DNA of 64,000 bases, taken from NCBI GenBank assembly GCA_946811695.1, contig OX328131.1, positions 15,278,289-15,342,288 on the forward strand, in the 5' to 3' direction. Below the pieces are notes generated by a model. That model did not search any database and was not told where the DNA came from. It saw nothing but the letters and a program-made list of their open reading frames with translations. Both the position numbers and the translations under genes were made by a program. How positions within the stretch are numbered: position 1 is the first letter of the stretch; every line of letters starts with the position of its first letter. This stretch comes from Gonocerus acuteangulatus (Eukaryota > Arthropoda > Insecta > Hemiptera > Coreidae). Positions 10,440 to 20,802 of this stretch are shown here, in pieces.

Positions 10440-10877
10440 ACGCCGAGAATAATGTTTTCATAGGACAAGAATCAAATGTTTTGCTGGTGAAGAATTTAAA
10501 AATATTTTAGATTTAATAAACTGATTATTTTTCTCATAAAGGAAACGACTATGCATGAATTGCACTAGAAACCAAAATCATTTACAAAACTCCCATCATT
10601 TATGTATATATGTAACGATTGTTTACATTCTTTGAGAAGGTCCTTTAGGTGTGCCGTCTGTGAAAGTGTAGACTAAGGAATTTTTAACATACTTGTATGG
10701 ATAACAGTGGTGTTGGGGTCTCCCGTGGTCTAATGGCTAGCGCCTTGGATTCATAAGCGGGAGATGGTGGGTTCGATTCCCAACCTCTGGCAGGAATTTT
10801 ATCATCCCACGGCTCGCTGGTAAAATTCCTCGCTAAACCCTGGATGTCGGCGCTAATGACCTAGATGTAGATGAGCC

Positions 10878-10928
<51 letters not shown>

Positions 10929-11410
10929 AGTGGTGTTGTTTAAGTGCAGAATATAATTTTTTTTTTTTTTTGTTTTTTTTTTTACTTTTTCTAGCGAATA
11001 AAATAGATTTGGCCTCCTTTGATGTAAAGGTCAGTCCAGTATTCTCGGTCTAGGTTTCATAGGACAAGAATCAAAAGATTTGCTGGGTAAGAATTACAAA
11101 AAAATAAAAAAAAAATTATATATCATAGATTCAGTTAACTGGTGACGACAACGCATGAATTGCACCAGAAACGAAAATCGTTTACAAAACACCCAGAATA
11201 TATGTAATGATTGTTTACATTTTTTGAGAATGACTTTTAGGTGCGGTACGCATGTGTGGCGTCTGTCAAAGTCCTAGAAAACTTTGTTGTGCATTTGTGT
11301 GAATAACAAGTCTGTTGTTAACGTGTAGAATGTAGTTGGCGTTTGGTATTTTTCAAGTAAATAAAATAGATTTTGTCTTGTTTTGCGGAAATTTCAGTCC
11401 GGTATTCTCG
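10440..11410. repeat. Diverged tandem duplication, unit ~0.4 kb, SINE in first copy
   Basis: Both halves share CATAGGACAAGAATCAAA (10457, 11058), GCATGAATTGCAC (10552, 11152), GTAANGATTGTTTACATT (10610, 11205), AATAAAATAGATTT and GGTATTCTCGGT-like ends. The second copy lacks the SINE at the equivalent site near 11310 and so gives the empty-site sequence. No coding function seen. Confidence 0.75.
10716..10925 (+). mobile_element. tRNA-headed SINE, copy 2
   Basis: Nearly identical to the SINE at 7875-8072 in head and body, with the 3' hairpin weakened by one change (GAGCCG instead of GCGCCG). It has a ~46-base poly(A). The 13-bp TSD AACAGTGGTGTTG lies at 10703-10715 and 10926-10938. It sits in the first half of the local duplication. 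Confidence 0.95.
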
Positions 11411-11419
11411 GTACAGTTT

Positions 11420-12215
11420 CCAAGTAAATAAATAAAGTTTCGGATTTTGTTTTGTGCTTCTTCTATTGAATAGTATGAGTAAAACATTAATAGGTCATTA
11501 ACAAACAAGCCTTACTGCACATCAGGAGGGATTTATTCTTTTACTGTATCCATTGCTAAGAGAAATAGTGTTGTACCGAGTACACTGCCCTGAGGAACGC
11601 CCATTTCTTGTTTAAAGACACCTGAAAGGCAAGTTCCATTTCTTACTCTGAATGTTCTGTTAGTGAGAAAGTAATTTATGAATTTAAGGGCCTTCCCTCT
11701 AACACCTCAGTGAGAAAGTAATTTATGAATTTAAGGGCCTTCCCTCTAACACCTCATTCATAGAGCTTAGTTACGACGATCCCTTGTCATATTGTGTCAC
11801 ATGCTTTGTTCAAGTCAAATAAAATCGCTAATGTTGATTTTTTTTATTGTGGAAAACATCTATTATATATTATTCTAATCTTGTTATGTGATCTGCCATG
11901 GAATGATTTGTCCTAAAATGATATTGACTCATTGAAAGTCGGGTTTTTGATTCAATTCTTTAAATCATTCTTTTATTTAGCATTCTTTCGAGCAATTCGC
12001 ACACACAGCAGGTGAATGATATCGGTCTGTAACTTACAACTTCTGATTTGTCTTTATTAGGTTTAAGTATTGGAATAACGGTACTGTTTTTCCAAAATTC
12101 AGGGAAATTTCCTGAGCCATAAACTGAGTTTATGGCACTCAATAATTGAATGATGCCAGTCAATTTATTAAAATGGCTCAACATCTTTCGCAATCTCGGA
12201 TATACAAGGGCCACT
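11420..12215 (-). pseudogene. I-type LINE reverse transcriptase relic
   Basis: On the minus strand, FPEFWKNSTVIPILKPNKDK with SYRPIS (about 12050-12120) is the start of the RT palm. Downstream in shifted frames come ISFRTNHSMADHIT (11890-11930), FINYFLT, and GVPQGSVLGTTLF (about 11560-11600), RT block B. Several frameshifts and stops make it dead. A 47-bp tandem duplication (11662-11708, 11709-11755) lies inside. The sequence around GVPQGS resembles the RT of the 59.4-kb LINE, so it may be the same lineage. Confidence 0.8.
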
Positions 12216-13639
12216 TCGTAACTTCCTTGTTCTTAGTTATGATGTGCCCATGATGATGTGGCTGGTATGCTTACGTGTACAAAGTTTTTAGGCTCCTGAA
12301 GGCCATCTGAGGATTATGACTAGTTTTGACTTCCTGAGTTTTGCTGTGCTAATTTTGACTTCTATTTCTTGACCTACTCAAAAAAAAAAAACAAAAAAAC
12401 TTTAGAGCAAGTGTTACTATTTATATTGATATAATAACACTGGTCTGTGACCACAAAATGTACGGCTGTTTTTACTTTTTACCGCAGATTTTTGCATCCT
12501 GACCCCCCCCCCCCAAAATACTCTAAAATTTCCATCATGTCTAGTTTTTAGCAAAACTGTTTTTTAATTAATACTTATGTGTTGTTTAGCGTTAAACCTC
12601 AAATTCTGTAGTTGCTGCCAGGTTGTAAATTTTATGAATTGCTTACGCTTTTAAGTTCCATACCGAGTCGTACAACTCTGAGGAATGATACTACAATACA
12701 TGAAAGGCAGGTGTTTGCAAAGAAGCATAAAAGAAGAGAAAAACAATGTTTCACAAGCAAACAGAATGATTTTTTTGAGCATTTTGTATTGAATTAAAAA
12801 CAAAAATTATTTTTTAGTTTCTACATAATAACATTTGTTTTGTTTTTTGTGAAGTCTTTCCTCTCATATTTTGCAGGAAAACTGTACATGAAGGACAAAA
12901 TTTGAGGTCACTTTTGGATTCAGGACACCAAAAAATATAAAATGCAGCAGGTCAACGAATATGTTTTGCAGACAAATGATTCAAAACTTTAAAAGCTTAT
13001 AACATTTTACTCGCGTCAAAAAGTTATAGTACCTTAAAAGAGCCGTTAGAACAACTGGGAAACGAGGGAGAGTGGAAAACATGTTGGAAAATAGATTGGA
13101 GCCCGGACCGGGGTGGGAGGGGGGGGGGGGGGGAAGATTAGGACCGTCGACCATTCAGGAATAAAGGCTAACGACCAAACCTAATCACTAATTGATAAGA
13201 GCAATAAACAAAGCCTAGTTTTCCCGCGTCAAGGCGCGCTACTTTATGTCATGACTTAATGACGTCATTCATCATATACAATAATCCTTTTAGAGGAATA
13301 AATACAAACCATTAATCTATTATCTATTTGATATAAATCTATCGTTGTCAGGACATGACTTTGAATAGTTATTACAAGGGAACGGATGTTATTGTATTTA
13401 CATATTTTTTTCTGATTCTTAAATCGTAATTTTTGATGTAATTCTGCACGTTTTAAGTGGTTTTAAAGCATTTAAACAGCTTTTTATTTTACATATTTTA
13501 ACAAGAACCCATATTTTTACTTATTCTGCCATTCATACATATTTTTGCTACATATTTTGAGTTTTTATTTATTTTGTAATTGAAAAAAAAGGGGGGAAAC
13601 CGAGAAAGAAAATAATACCTTACCCATTGAGTCTAGGTC
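12216..13639. other. Unassigned AT-rich stretch with C/G homopolymers
   Basis: A C-run lies at 12503-12515, a G-run at 13117-13132 and an A-run at 12380. A segment at 13395-13460 (TGATTCTTAAATCGTA) recurs at 17475-17540, so it is a dispersed repeat. No gene recognised. Confidence 0.35.
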
Positions 13640-13815
13640 AAATGAATAAGTTAAATTTCTGTCCGACATAAATATCCTGCAATAACTATCAGATGTAAAC
13701 GGACTTATATATCGTTTATGTCTGACATAAATTCTATATGGTTTACATTAGTCAGAATTTCTCTCTGATATAAATATCCTGCAATAACTATCCTAGTGTA
13801 AACGCAACCTAAGTG
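13640..13815. mobile_element. MITE relic with GTAAACG ends
   Basis: CATAAATATCCTGCAATAACTATC occurs twice (13667 and 13781; listed as CATAAATATCCTGC plus AATAACTATC). The right end, AGTGTAAACGCAACCTAAGT, resembles the ends of the MITE at 27815-28216 (AGATGTAAACGCACCCTAAC). Boundaries are approximate. Confidence 0.45.
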
Positions 13816-14119
13816 AAAGAGTTGATGCTATACATCCTTGAGATAATGAACCAACATTTTTACGGCTAAAAAAAAAACAAAGCAAAACTTATATTGTACT
13901 ATCACCATCTTAGACAATCATACTAACAAAGGAATAGACACAACTTCCAAACCCCCAGACTTAACGCACTCTGTAAAACGTAGACAATTGAGCAAAACGT
14001 TTATCCGTTGACTGATTCAGAAGTGTGCTTAATAAGCCCACTAATTTGGGCAGCCCCACTTTAATTTATTTTAAGAAAGTGTTCTTTCTATAATCTTTTT
14101 AATCAGTTATTGCGGTTGT

Positions 14120-14415
14120 AAAAAGTCCGACTCGCAGGAACTGCGTAATCCTTGGGCAGTTCCGTTCATATCCCTAGTGACATTAGCAAAGGAGTAGATG
14201 CAGTTATTAGTAGGTCTTGATCCTTCGTGAAAAATATAAAATTACAGCTCAAAAAGAAAGAAGATTTCAGGCGCAAAAACAAGAAACTGATAATAGTCTA
14301 AGCAGAAATGACTCCCCCCACCTTCTCAACATTTGCCAAGGCAAACACTATTACCAATACGTTTCTCATTTTCATACCTTATTTTATTAAAATACTAATT
14401 TTACTATTAAGTGCG

Positions 14416-14454
<39 letters not shown>

Positions 14455-15129
14455 AATTGGGGTAAATAGTGACAAAACCCTGTTGAAAAAAACGAAACTA
14501 ACAATTTTGAAGTTTGAAGCACTTATTTATCGGATTGACATCGCCCCATCATAAATTACATCTGGTCTTTTCTTGTAGGGAATTTAGTAAGCTCTAGAAT
14601 GGCCACCTTCCACTCACCACGATTTCCCAACCTTTTTCGAGATTTTTTAGAAAATATACGAAAATCCCAAAACGTTTCATGCCTGTTAATGAAATATTTT
14701 ATTTCTAATACTTCCTTAACTCCAAACGGAACCAAAATTCATCTAACTTAGATTAGATGAATATCAAACATTTGGAACAAGTTTCAACTTAATTAATCGT
14801 TTCTGAATACCCAAACTGAAAATTACTTACTTAAGTTGGTGTTTCTATGCTTCTCAAAAACGGTTACAGATATCGCTTTAAGAATAGCTTCATGCGTTTT
14901 TATACGTTAAGAAACCTATAAAACGAATACCTGCAAGCATATGAACTCGAAAACGTATGCGTTCCGATTTTTTTTGCGCGCGAATTTCGCCCCAAACGCC
15001 ATGTTCTTGTGGACAGATTCTGCTGGTTAACGAACTTGACCTTTTAAATTAGACAAAAGATTTGTGTACCAAATTTCAACAAAATCGGACCATTTTTAAT
15101 CCGTCAGGAGCGCGAACAGACAAACACGC

Positions 15130-15160
<31 letters not shown>

Positions 15161-15161
15161 A
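14120..15161 (+). mobile_element. F2 element, near full length
   Basis: Starts AAAAGTCCGACTCGCAGGAA, a variant of the F1 terminus. Then come TTCCGTTCATATCCCTAGTG, GCAGTTATTAGTAGGT, a poly(A) at 14420-14453, and the body with GACATCGCCCCA, CACGATTTCCCAACC, CTGAATACCCAAAC and GCTGGTTAACGAACTTGACC. It ends at a (TA)n tract (15131-15161). The same body recurs at 16150, 21120, 22690, 50765 (reversed) and 56704/59446. No open frame of note; probably a non-autonomous DNA element. Confidence 0.75.
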
Positions 15162-15165
15162 TTAT

Positions 15166-15430
15166 GGCGTGGTACACTTATTTCTTGAAATTGTTTATAA
15201 ATAGCCTCCAAATTAAATTATCTCTTTGAAATACAGAGATGACAAGAAAGGGAAGGATTGAAATGAACCTTAACAAGAAGGAGATATTGAATAAAATACT
15301 GCTACAAAGATTTCCAATTACAGAGAAGTTTATTCATTGTAGATATTTCATTCGAAATGTTGTATCCTTCTCCAAATGATATTACAAATTTGTTACAATA
15401 ACTCAGAAATTCAAGTGCAATTATATGTTT
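15166..15430. other. Unassigned AT-rich stretch
   Basis: No recognisable feature before the foldback MITE. Confidence 0.3.
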
Positions 15431-15698
15431 ACAATTGAAGGGTCCGGGGAAAATAGTGCCAAACAATATTTTTAACAAAACTTAACTGTATCTGCTATAT
15501 GTTGGATATTATGTGGTACTGTCAGTTGAAATGGTTAGGGGCAACAAGAATAAGTAGCATACAGAGCTTGTGGTCATATTTTAGTAGCATTTGCATCATA
15601 GACTGATAGTCCCACATAATATCCAACATATAACAGCTGCAATTATGTTTTGTTAAAAATGTTGTTTGTCACTATTTTGCCCCGACACCTTCCATTGT
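15431..15698. mobile_element. Foldback MITE, copy 1
   Basis: The left arm from ACAATTGAAGGGTCCGGGG and the right arm ending GCCCCGACACCTTCCATTGT are inverted repeats of ~85 bp with few mismatches (core TATGTTGGATATTATGTGG against its complement). A ~95-bp loop lies between. A second copy with the same flanks is at 20479-20746, so the pair arose by duplication of a larger block rather than by two transpositions. Confidence 0.8.
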
Positions 15699-15750
15699 GA
15701 GGGGGTGTTGTGCCACATTCGTGGTGAATTATTATTATTATTATTTATTA

Positions 15751-16440
15751 CTAGCTGAATACCCGTGCTTCACCACGGCCGATAAGTAGACTAGCTGAAG
15801 ACCCGTGCTTCACCACGGCCGATAAGTAGACTAGCTGAAGACCCGTGCTTCACCACGGCCGATAAGTATTTTTTATATTGAGTTAAATAAGATATGATCA
15901 AAATTAACGCTACTACATAATTTTGTACATTTTATTATACCACCTCATACTATATGTTATTCATCAATTGATAAGTAATTAATGCATAATGTTCCTTGAC
16001 GTTGGGGCGCTCCGGACCAGTGTCAAGAATGAGCTTATTATTGCACGGACTTTAAAGTTACCCAGGAAACACCATGTGGAGGTAACCATGCTTGTTTCCG
16101 TTGGAGAGAAAAAAAAATACAACAACCGCTTAAAAAGTTAGGTAAACAATGACAAATACACGTTGCAAAGTATAAAACTAACAAATTTGAAGTTTTAAGC
16201 ACTTATCTCTTCGATTGACATCGCCCCACCGCCCGGGACAACTGTACCCGGCTGTCCCTCCCATGTGGCGGCCCTGCCCACCGAACATTACAACAGAATC
16301 TTATTGTAGAGAATTTAGAGTTCCCAACCATTTTCGAGATATTTTAAAAAATATACTAAGATCCGAAAACTTTGTATCACCATTCATACAATTTTTTTTT
16401 CCATATACTTCGTTTCTGAATACCCAAACAGAAAATTAGT
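15751..16440 (+). mobile_element. F3 5' part joined to F2-like body
   Basis: Three 40-bp tandem copies of CTAGCTGAATACCCGTGCTT plus CACCACGGCCGATAAGTAGA start at 15751, 15791 and 15831. The F3 left part follows (GATAAGTAATTAATGCATAA, CGCTCCGGACCAGTGTCAAG), then the F2-like body from about 16150 and a break at 16440. The block matches 20800-21480 closely. Confidence 0.7.
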
Positions 16441-16586
16441 TTTGAAAACGGCGACTGATCTTTTTTAAACTACACCAAATACAGATTTATACAAAAATAC
16501 AAACTTATTTAACTAAATACAACAAAAGTGTTAAGAGAACATAAAACACATTCAATGGTGCTAATGGCCTAGGTAGTCGAAGCACC

Positions 16587-16628
<42 letters not shown>

Positions 16629-17335
16629 AAAAAAAAAAAAAAAAAAAAAATAACATAAAACAAACTTTCGTAGCTTTGTGTACAGAATTAAGTGCTAAAC
16701 ATTATTTACAGTATTGCTATTTACACTATAGTTAATATATTTACATAACATATCTCTAAAACTACTAACATTAATTAATTATTTATTGGGTCATGGATGA
16801 CGCTACATTTTTGTGGTCTTCCATTAATGGCCAAGTAAATTTGAATATTAATAAATTAATTGATAATATGTCTTCATTGAAATCAGATTATTATTATAGC
16901 AAATTTTATCCTGGAATAAAATTTTTGTGTGTAGGTTGTGTTGTTTTAAAAATGTTAATATATCGTTAATGAAGGGGCTACCCTCTGTCAGTAGTTCCTG
17001 TAAGTTGTAAGGTAATTTAGTTGTTCTCGTATTCTGCATTCCGTTAGTAAGTGTTTTACTGTCATTGGTACGTTACACTGTCTGCAAATGGGTTGTTCTT
17101 TATTTGTCATTAAATAAGAGTGAGTTAGTAAAGTGTGTCCTATGCGTAGTCTACATAGTATAACCTCTTCTCTTCTATTTCTTCGGCTACTTGAGCTCCA
17201 TTCGTATATAGTATTTTTGATTTTTGTCATGTTTTATGTATAGTATCAGCTACTTCTTTTTTCATGTCTTGTATAGTCAAATTTTCTATGTCAATATTCT
17301 GTTTTCTTGTAGCCAATTTTGCTCGCATGTCGACT
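16441..17335 (-). pseudogene. I-type LINE 3' fragment, frameshifted
   Basis: Minus-strand pieces in order: DMRAKLATRKQNIDIENLT (about 17330-17280), WSSSSRRNRREEVILCRLRI then GHTLLTHSYL, a CX2C knuckle with KHLLTEC, and PYNLQELLTEGSPF. The pieces lie in at least three frames (breaks near 17230 and 17020), so it is dead. The 3' UTR runs to 16441 and is interrupted at 16549-16651. The fragment follows the truncated F2 body. Confidence 0.85.
16549..16651 (+). mobile_element. Minimal retroposon: SINE-type 3' hairpin plus poly(A)
   Basis: The 11-bp TSD AACATAAAACA lies at 16538-16548 and 16652-16662. The homologous LINE 3' UTR at 4860-4920 lacks the insert and confirms the empty site. The insert holds little more than GGTGCT-loop-AGCACC, GTAAAA and ~75 A. 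The hairpin and loop align with the tails of the tRNA and 5S SINEs. It is a severely 5'-truncated SINE or partner LINE. Confidence 0.85.
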
Positions 17336-17539
17336 GGGGGGCATGTCGGTGGGGTTAGATTTGCGACATGCCGTATCGTCCAAAATCCAAAGTCTCCAAT
17401 CTAAAATACGAGATTTTTCATATTCGACAGTTTGAAATGATATATTCAAATTTACCATGATATGGTATTTACATATTTTTTCTGATTCTTAAATCGTATC
17501 TAATCGTTGATGTAATTCTGCACATTTTTAGTGGTTTTC

Positions 17540-17765
17540 TTGGGGAAAATTTCGGGGGGGGGCTGAGACCATTTCCGGGGTATGGAATACTAAAAAAATA
17601 GAGCTTGGAATAGTTTTAGGCAATTAAAACGCTATTAAACGTAAAATAAAATATTTTTTATGAACAATTTATTTTTAAGGGTTTATGGCACATTTTTACT
17701 AACCAACTCAAAATGTCGGGGGGGGGGGGCTTCAGCCCCCCCTTATATACGCCCATGACACTGCA
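17540..17765. mobile_element. G-rich-ended MITE (family G), copy
   Basis: Shares GGAATACTAAAAAAATAGAG-like sequence, CTTGGAATAGTTTTAGGCA, AAAACGCTATTAAAC and the end CAGCCCCCCCTTATATACGC with the copy at 40617-40857. The ends are inverted G-run/C-run and CCCATG motifs. No coding sequence. Confidence 0.6.
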
Positions 17766-18386
17766 CTCCTAATTATAAGAAACCCCACCCCGACAATAAT
17801 GGTATAATATAAAATTGTATTATAGAAGAGAAGTTGCAAACTAGAGGGAAATATTATTCACTTTGAAACAATATGATGACACTTTTGTTGGAAACATTAA
17901 TTACTTTAAAAGTTTCCTCAGAATGACTTTGTTCATAATTCCTAGAGGAAAACTTTTATTAAAGTATTGTCATATTTCAAATAAAGGTATTGTTTAATTT
18001 GGAAAAAAATACCAGAAAACTCATTTAATAATTATTATAATAATATAGTAAATTTGTATATTTATGGATGGTGGTTAATTCCAACACTACTATAAAAATA
18101 AAAATAGATATATACATACAAAAAAGATATATATATATATATATACATAAAAAAAATATACACAAGTCTATTACCTGTATTAATAGTGCTATACTGTATA
18201 TTAGTAGTTAGTTCTATTAGTTCTATTAGTATCTAAGTAACAAGTTAGTCGTGAGCAATGACATAGGTTAAAAAAAAAAGAGTACAGGTCATAAAAATTA
18301 CAGTTCATTGTCATACACTGTCCTAAACACAAAATTACAATCCCTCTCACACGACTCTCTAGCACTACACTTGAGGGCGGTGAAGA
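17766..18386. other. Unassigned AT-rich stretch
   Basis: A short (TA)n lies at 18128-18148 and repeats of TAGTTCTATTAG at 18200-18230. No gene recognised. Confidence 0.35.
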
Positions 18387-19330
18387 CCTAGACGTTTTCT
18401 GCCCTTAAACACCCAATCCATCCATCCTTTTCCTAGACGTTTTCTGCCCTTAAACACCCAATCCATCCATCCGTTTCCTAGACGTTTTCTGCCCTTAAAC
18501 ACCCTATCCATCCATCCTTTTCCTAGACGTTTTCTGCCCTTAAACACCCTATCCATCCATCCATTTCCTAGACGTTTTCTGCCCTTAAAGACCCAATCCA
18601 TCCATCCATTTCCTAGACGTTTTCTGCCCTTAAAGACCCAATCCATCCATCCATTTCCTAGACGTTTTCTGCCCTTAAAGACCCAATCCATCCATCCATT
18701 TCCTAGACGTTTTCTGCCCTTAAACACCCTATCCATCCATCCATTTCCTAGACGTTTTCTGCCCTTAAAGACCCAATCCATCCATCCATTTCCTAGACGT
18801 TTTCTGCCCTTAAACACCCAATCCATCCATCCATTTCCTAGACGTTTTCTGCCCTTAAAGACCCAATCCATCCATCCATTTCCTAGACGTTTTCTGCCCT
18901 TAAACACCCAATCCATCCATCCATTTCCTAGACGTTTTCTGCCCTTAAACACCCAATCCATCCATCCATTTCCTAGACGTTTTCTGCCCTTAAAGACCCA
19001 ATCCATCCATCCATTTCCTAGACGTTTTCTGCCCTTAAACACCCAATCCATCCATCCATTTCCTAGACGTTTTCTGCCCTTAAAGACCCAATCCATCCAT
19101 CCATTTCCTAGACGTTTTCTGCCCTTAAACACCCAATCCATCCATCCATTTCCTAGACGTTTTCTGCCCTTAAAGACCCAATCCATCCATCCATTTCTTA
19201 GACGTTTTCTGCCCTTAAAGACCCAATCCGTCCATCCATTTCCTAGACGTTTCTGCCCTTAAAGACCCAATCCGTCCATCCATTTCCTAGACGTTTTCTG
19301 CCCTTAAACACCCAATCCATCCATCCATCC
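18387..19330. repeat. 45-bp minisatellite, ~21 copies
   Basis: Each unit starts CCTAGACGTTTTCTGCCC, continues TTAAACACCC or TTAAAGACCC, and ends with ATCCATCCATCCATTT. The two variants interleave, hinting at a 90-bp higher-order unit in parts. The period is 15 codons, so the minus strand stays open for 273 codons (18365-19186) as a repeat of MDWVFKGRKRLGNGW. A one-base deletion near 19250 breaks that frame. No signal peptide, unique flanking domain or promoter is evident, so I treat it as noncoding. Confidence 0.9.
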
Positions 19331-19978
19331 AACACTACTCGCTGTCACTTGTAGAATAAATCATTTCAGTGCTGAAATGAAAATTCCCTACTCATCTAAA
19401 CCTAACGGATAACATTGGAAGGTGCATTCATTTTTGGTTCATGTAACGGTTGGAAGTAATAATACCAATTTGTGACAATTAGATGTTTCATTGAATCAAC
19501 TCATGTAACTTGATTAATAAAATCGTCGTAGTGGGGATTCTGATGGGTGAGGAGGCTGTGCAATGGTTCGGGATATTACCTCGGATGGACCATCACCAGG
19601 TATAGCGTAAACTCTATGAGGGACAAAATCACAGTTTATTTCTTGTAATTCAAGGTCTGCCATCATAGTTGAACCGCAATTAAAAATAATATTACGACAT
19701 AGATACAGTACGATAACAGCTGACCTGTTATCGTCCTAGCTACGCATGCTGCCTGGGCGTGCATGCTCTAACCAACTAACAATTCAAACACCTCTAAAAA
19801 TACTTAGAAATTTGAATATCGAAAAATCCTTTCTTAGCGAGTGTTTACGTTTTATAGGGAGTGTTTACGTTTTATAGGGAGTGTCCATGCAACATTTCAA
19901 TATTTTCTGTCAATTGGTTTGGGCTGGGCGATGATAGGTCATTGAGTGAGTGAGTGGTATTTGAAAAATATATAGTAG
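19331..19978 (+). mobile_element. F3 element, 3' part
   Basis: From about 19500 it matches 21850-22258 and, reversed, 24900-25150 and 25600-25740: CTATGAGGGACAAAATCACA, CTAACCAACTAACAATTCAA, TTCTTAGCGAGTGTTTACG and an end near ATATATAGTAGACTAGC. A GTTTTATAGGGAGTGT unit is duplicated at 19850-19890. Noncoding. Confidence 0.6.
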
Positions 19979-19979
19979 A

Positions 19980-20450
19980 CTAGCTGACTACCCGTGCTTC
20001 GTCACGGCCGATAAGTAGTTTTTTTATTGAGTTAAATAAGAAATGATCGAAATTTATATTACTACATAATTCTGTACAGCTTATTATTGCTCGGACTTTA
20101 ATGTTACCCAGGAAACACCATGTACAGCTTATTATTGCTCGGACTTTAAAGTTACCCAGGAAACACGATGTAGGCCAACGGCCATAGCCACGTTGAATAC
20201 ACCGGTTCTCGTAGATCACCGAAGTTAAGCAACGTCGGGCGTGGTCAGTACCTGAATGGGTGACCGACCACGTGCTGTTGGCATTAGAAAACGGTGGCAA
20301 CCTGTAGATAGCCCGGCGCCAATAGCCAAATAGTTGACGCGCCGTAAAAAAAAACAACAAAAAAAAACACCATGTAGAGGTAACCGTGCTTGTTACCGTT
20401 GGGGAGTAAAAAAAAAAAAAAAAAAAAAAACATACAACAACCACCATAAC
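19980..20450 (+). mobile_element. F3 element, 5' part, carrying a 5S SINE
   Basis: Begins CTAGCTGACTACCCGTGCTT, the F3 start. A ~50-bp segment with GCTTATTATTGCTCGGAC is tandemly doubled at 20080-20160. The F3 sequence CACCATGTAGAGGTAACCGT resumes after the SINE at 20174-20364. Confidence 0.65.
20174..20364 (+). mobile_element. 5S rRNA-headed SINE, copy 2
   Basis: Close match to the element at 9764-9948, with the same deletion in the 5S head. Its 3' hairpin is perfect (CGGCGC/GCGCCG), followed by GTAAAA. The 13-bp flanks AAACACGATGTAG (20161-20173) and AAACACCATGTAG (20365-20377) differ at one position. The internal Pol III promoter elements are retained. Confidence 0.93.
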
Positions 20451-20478
20451 TCAGAAATTCAAGTGCAATTATATGTTT

Positions 20479-20746
20479 ACAATTGAAGGGTCCGGGGAAA
20501 ATATTGCCAAACAATATTTTTAACAAAACTTAACTGTATCTGCTATATGTTGGATATTATGTGGTACTGTCAGTTGAAATGGTTAGGGGCAACAAGAATA
20601 AGTAGCATACAGAGCTTGTGGTCATATTTTAGTAGCATTTGCATCATAGACTGATAGTCCCACATAATATCCAACATATAACAGCTGCAATTATGTTTTG
20701 TTAAAAATGTTGTTTGTCACTATTTTGCCCCGACACCTTCAATTGT
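20479..20746. mobile_element. Foldback MITE, copy 2
   Basis: Almost identical to 15431-15698 including flanks. The arms begin ACAATTGAAGGGTCCGGGG and end CACCTTCAATTGT; here the outermost bases pair even better than in copy 1. Confidence 0.8.
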
Positions 20747-20802
20747 GAGGGGGTGTTGTGCCACATTCGTGGTGAATTATTATTATTATTATTATTTATT
20801 AC

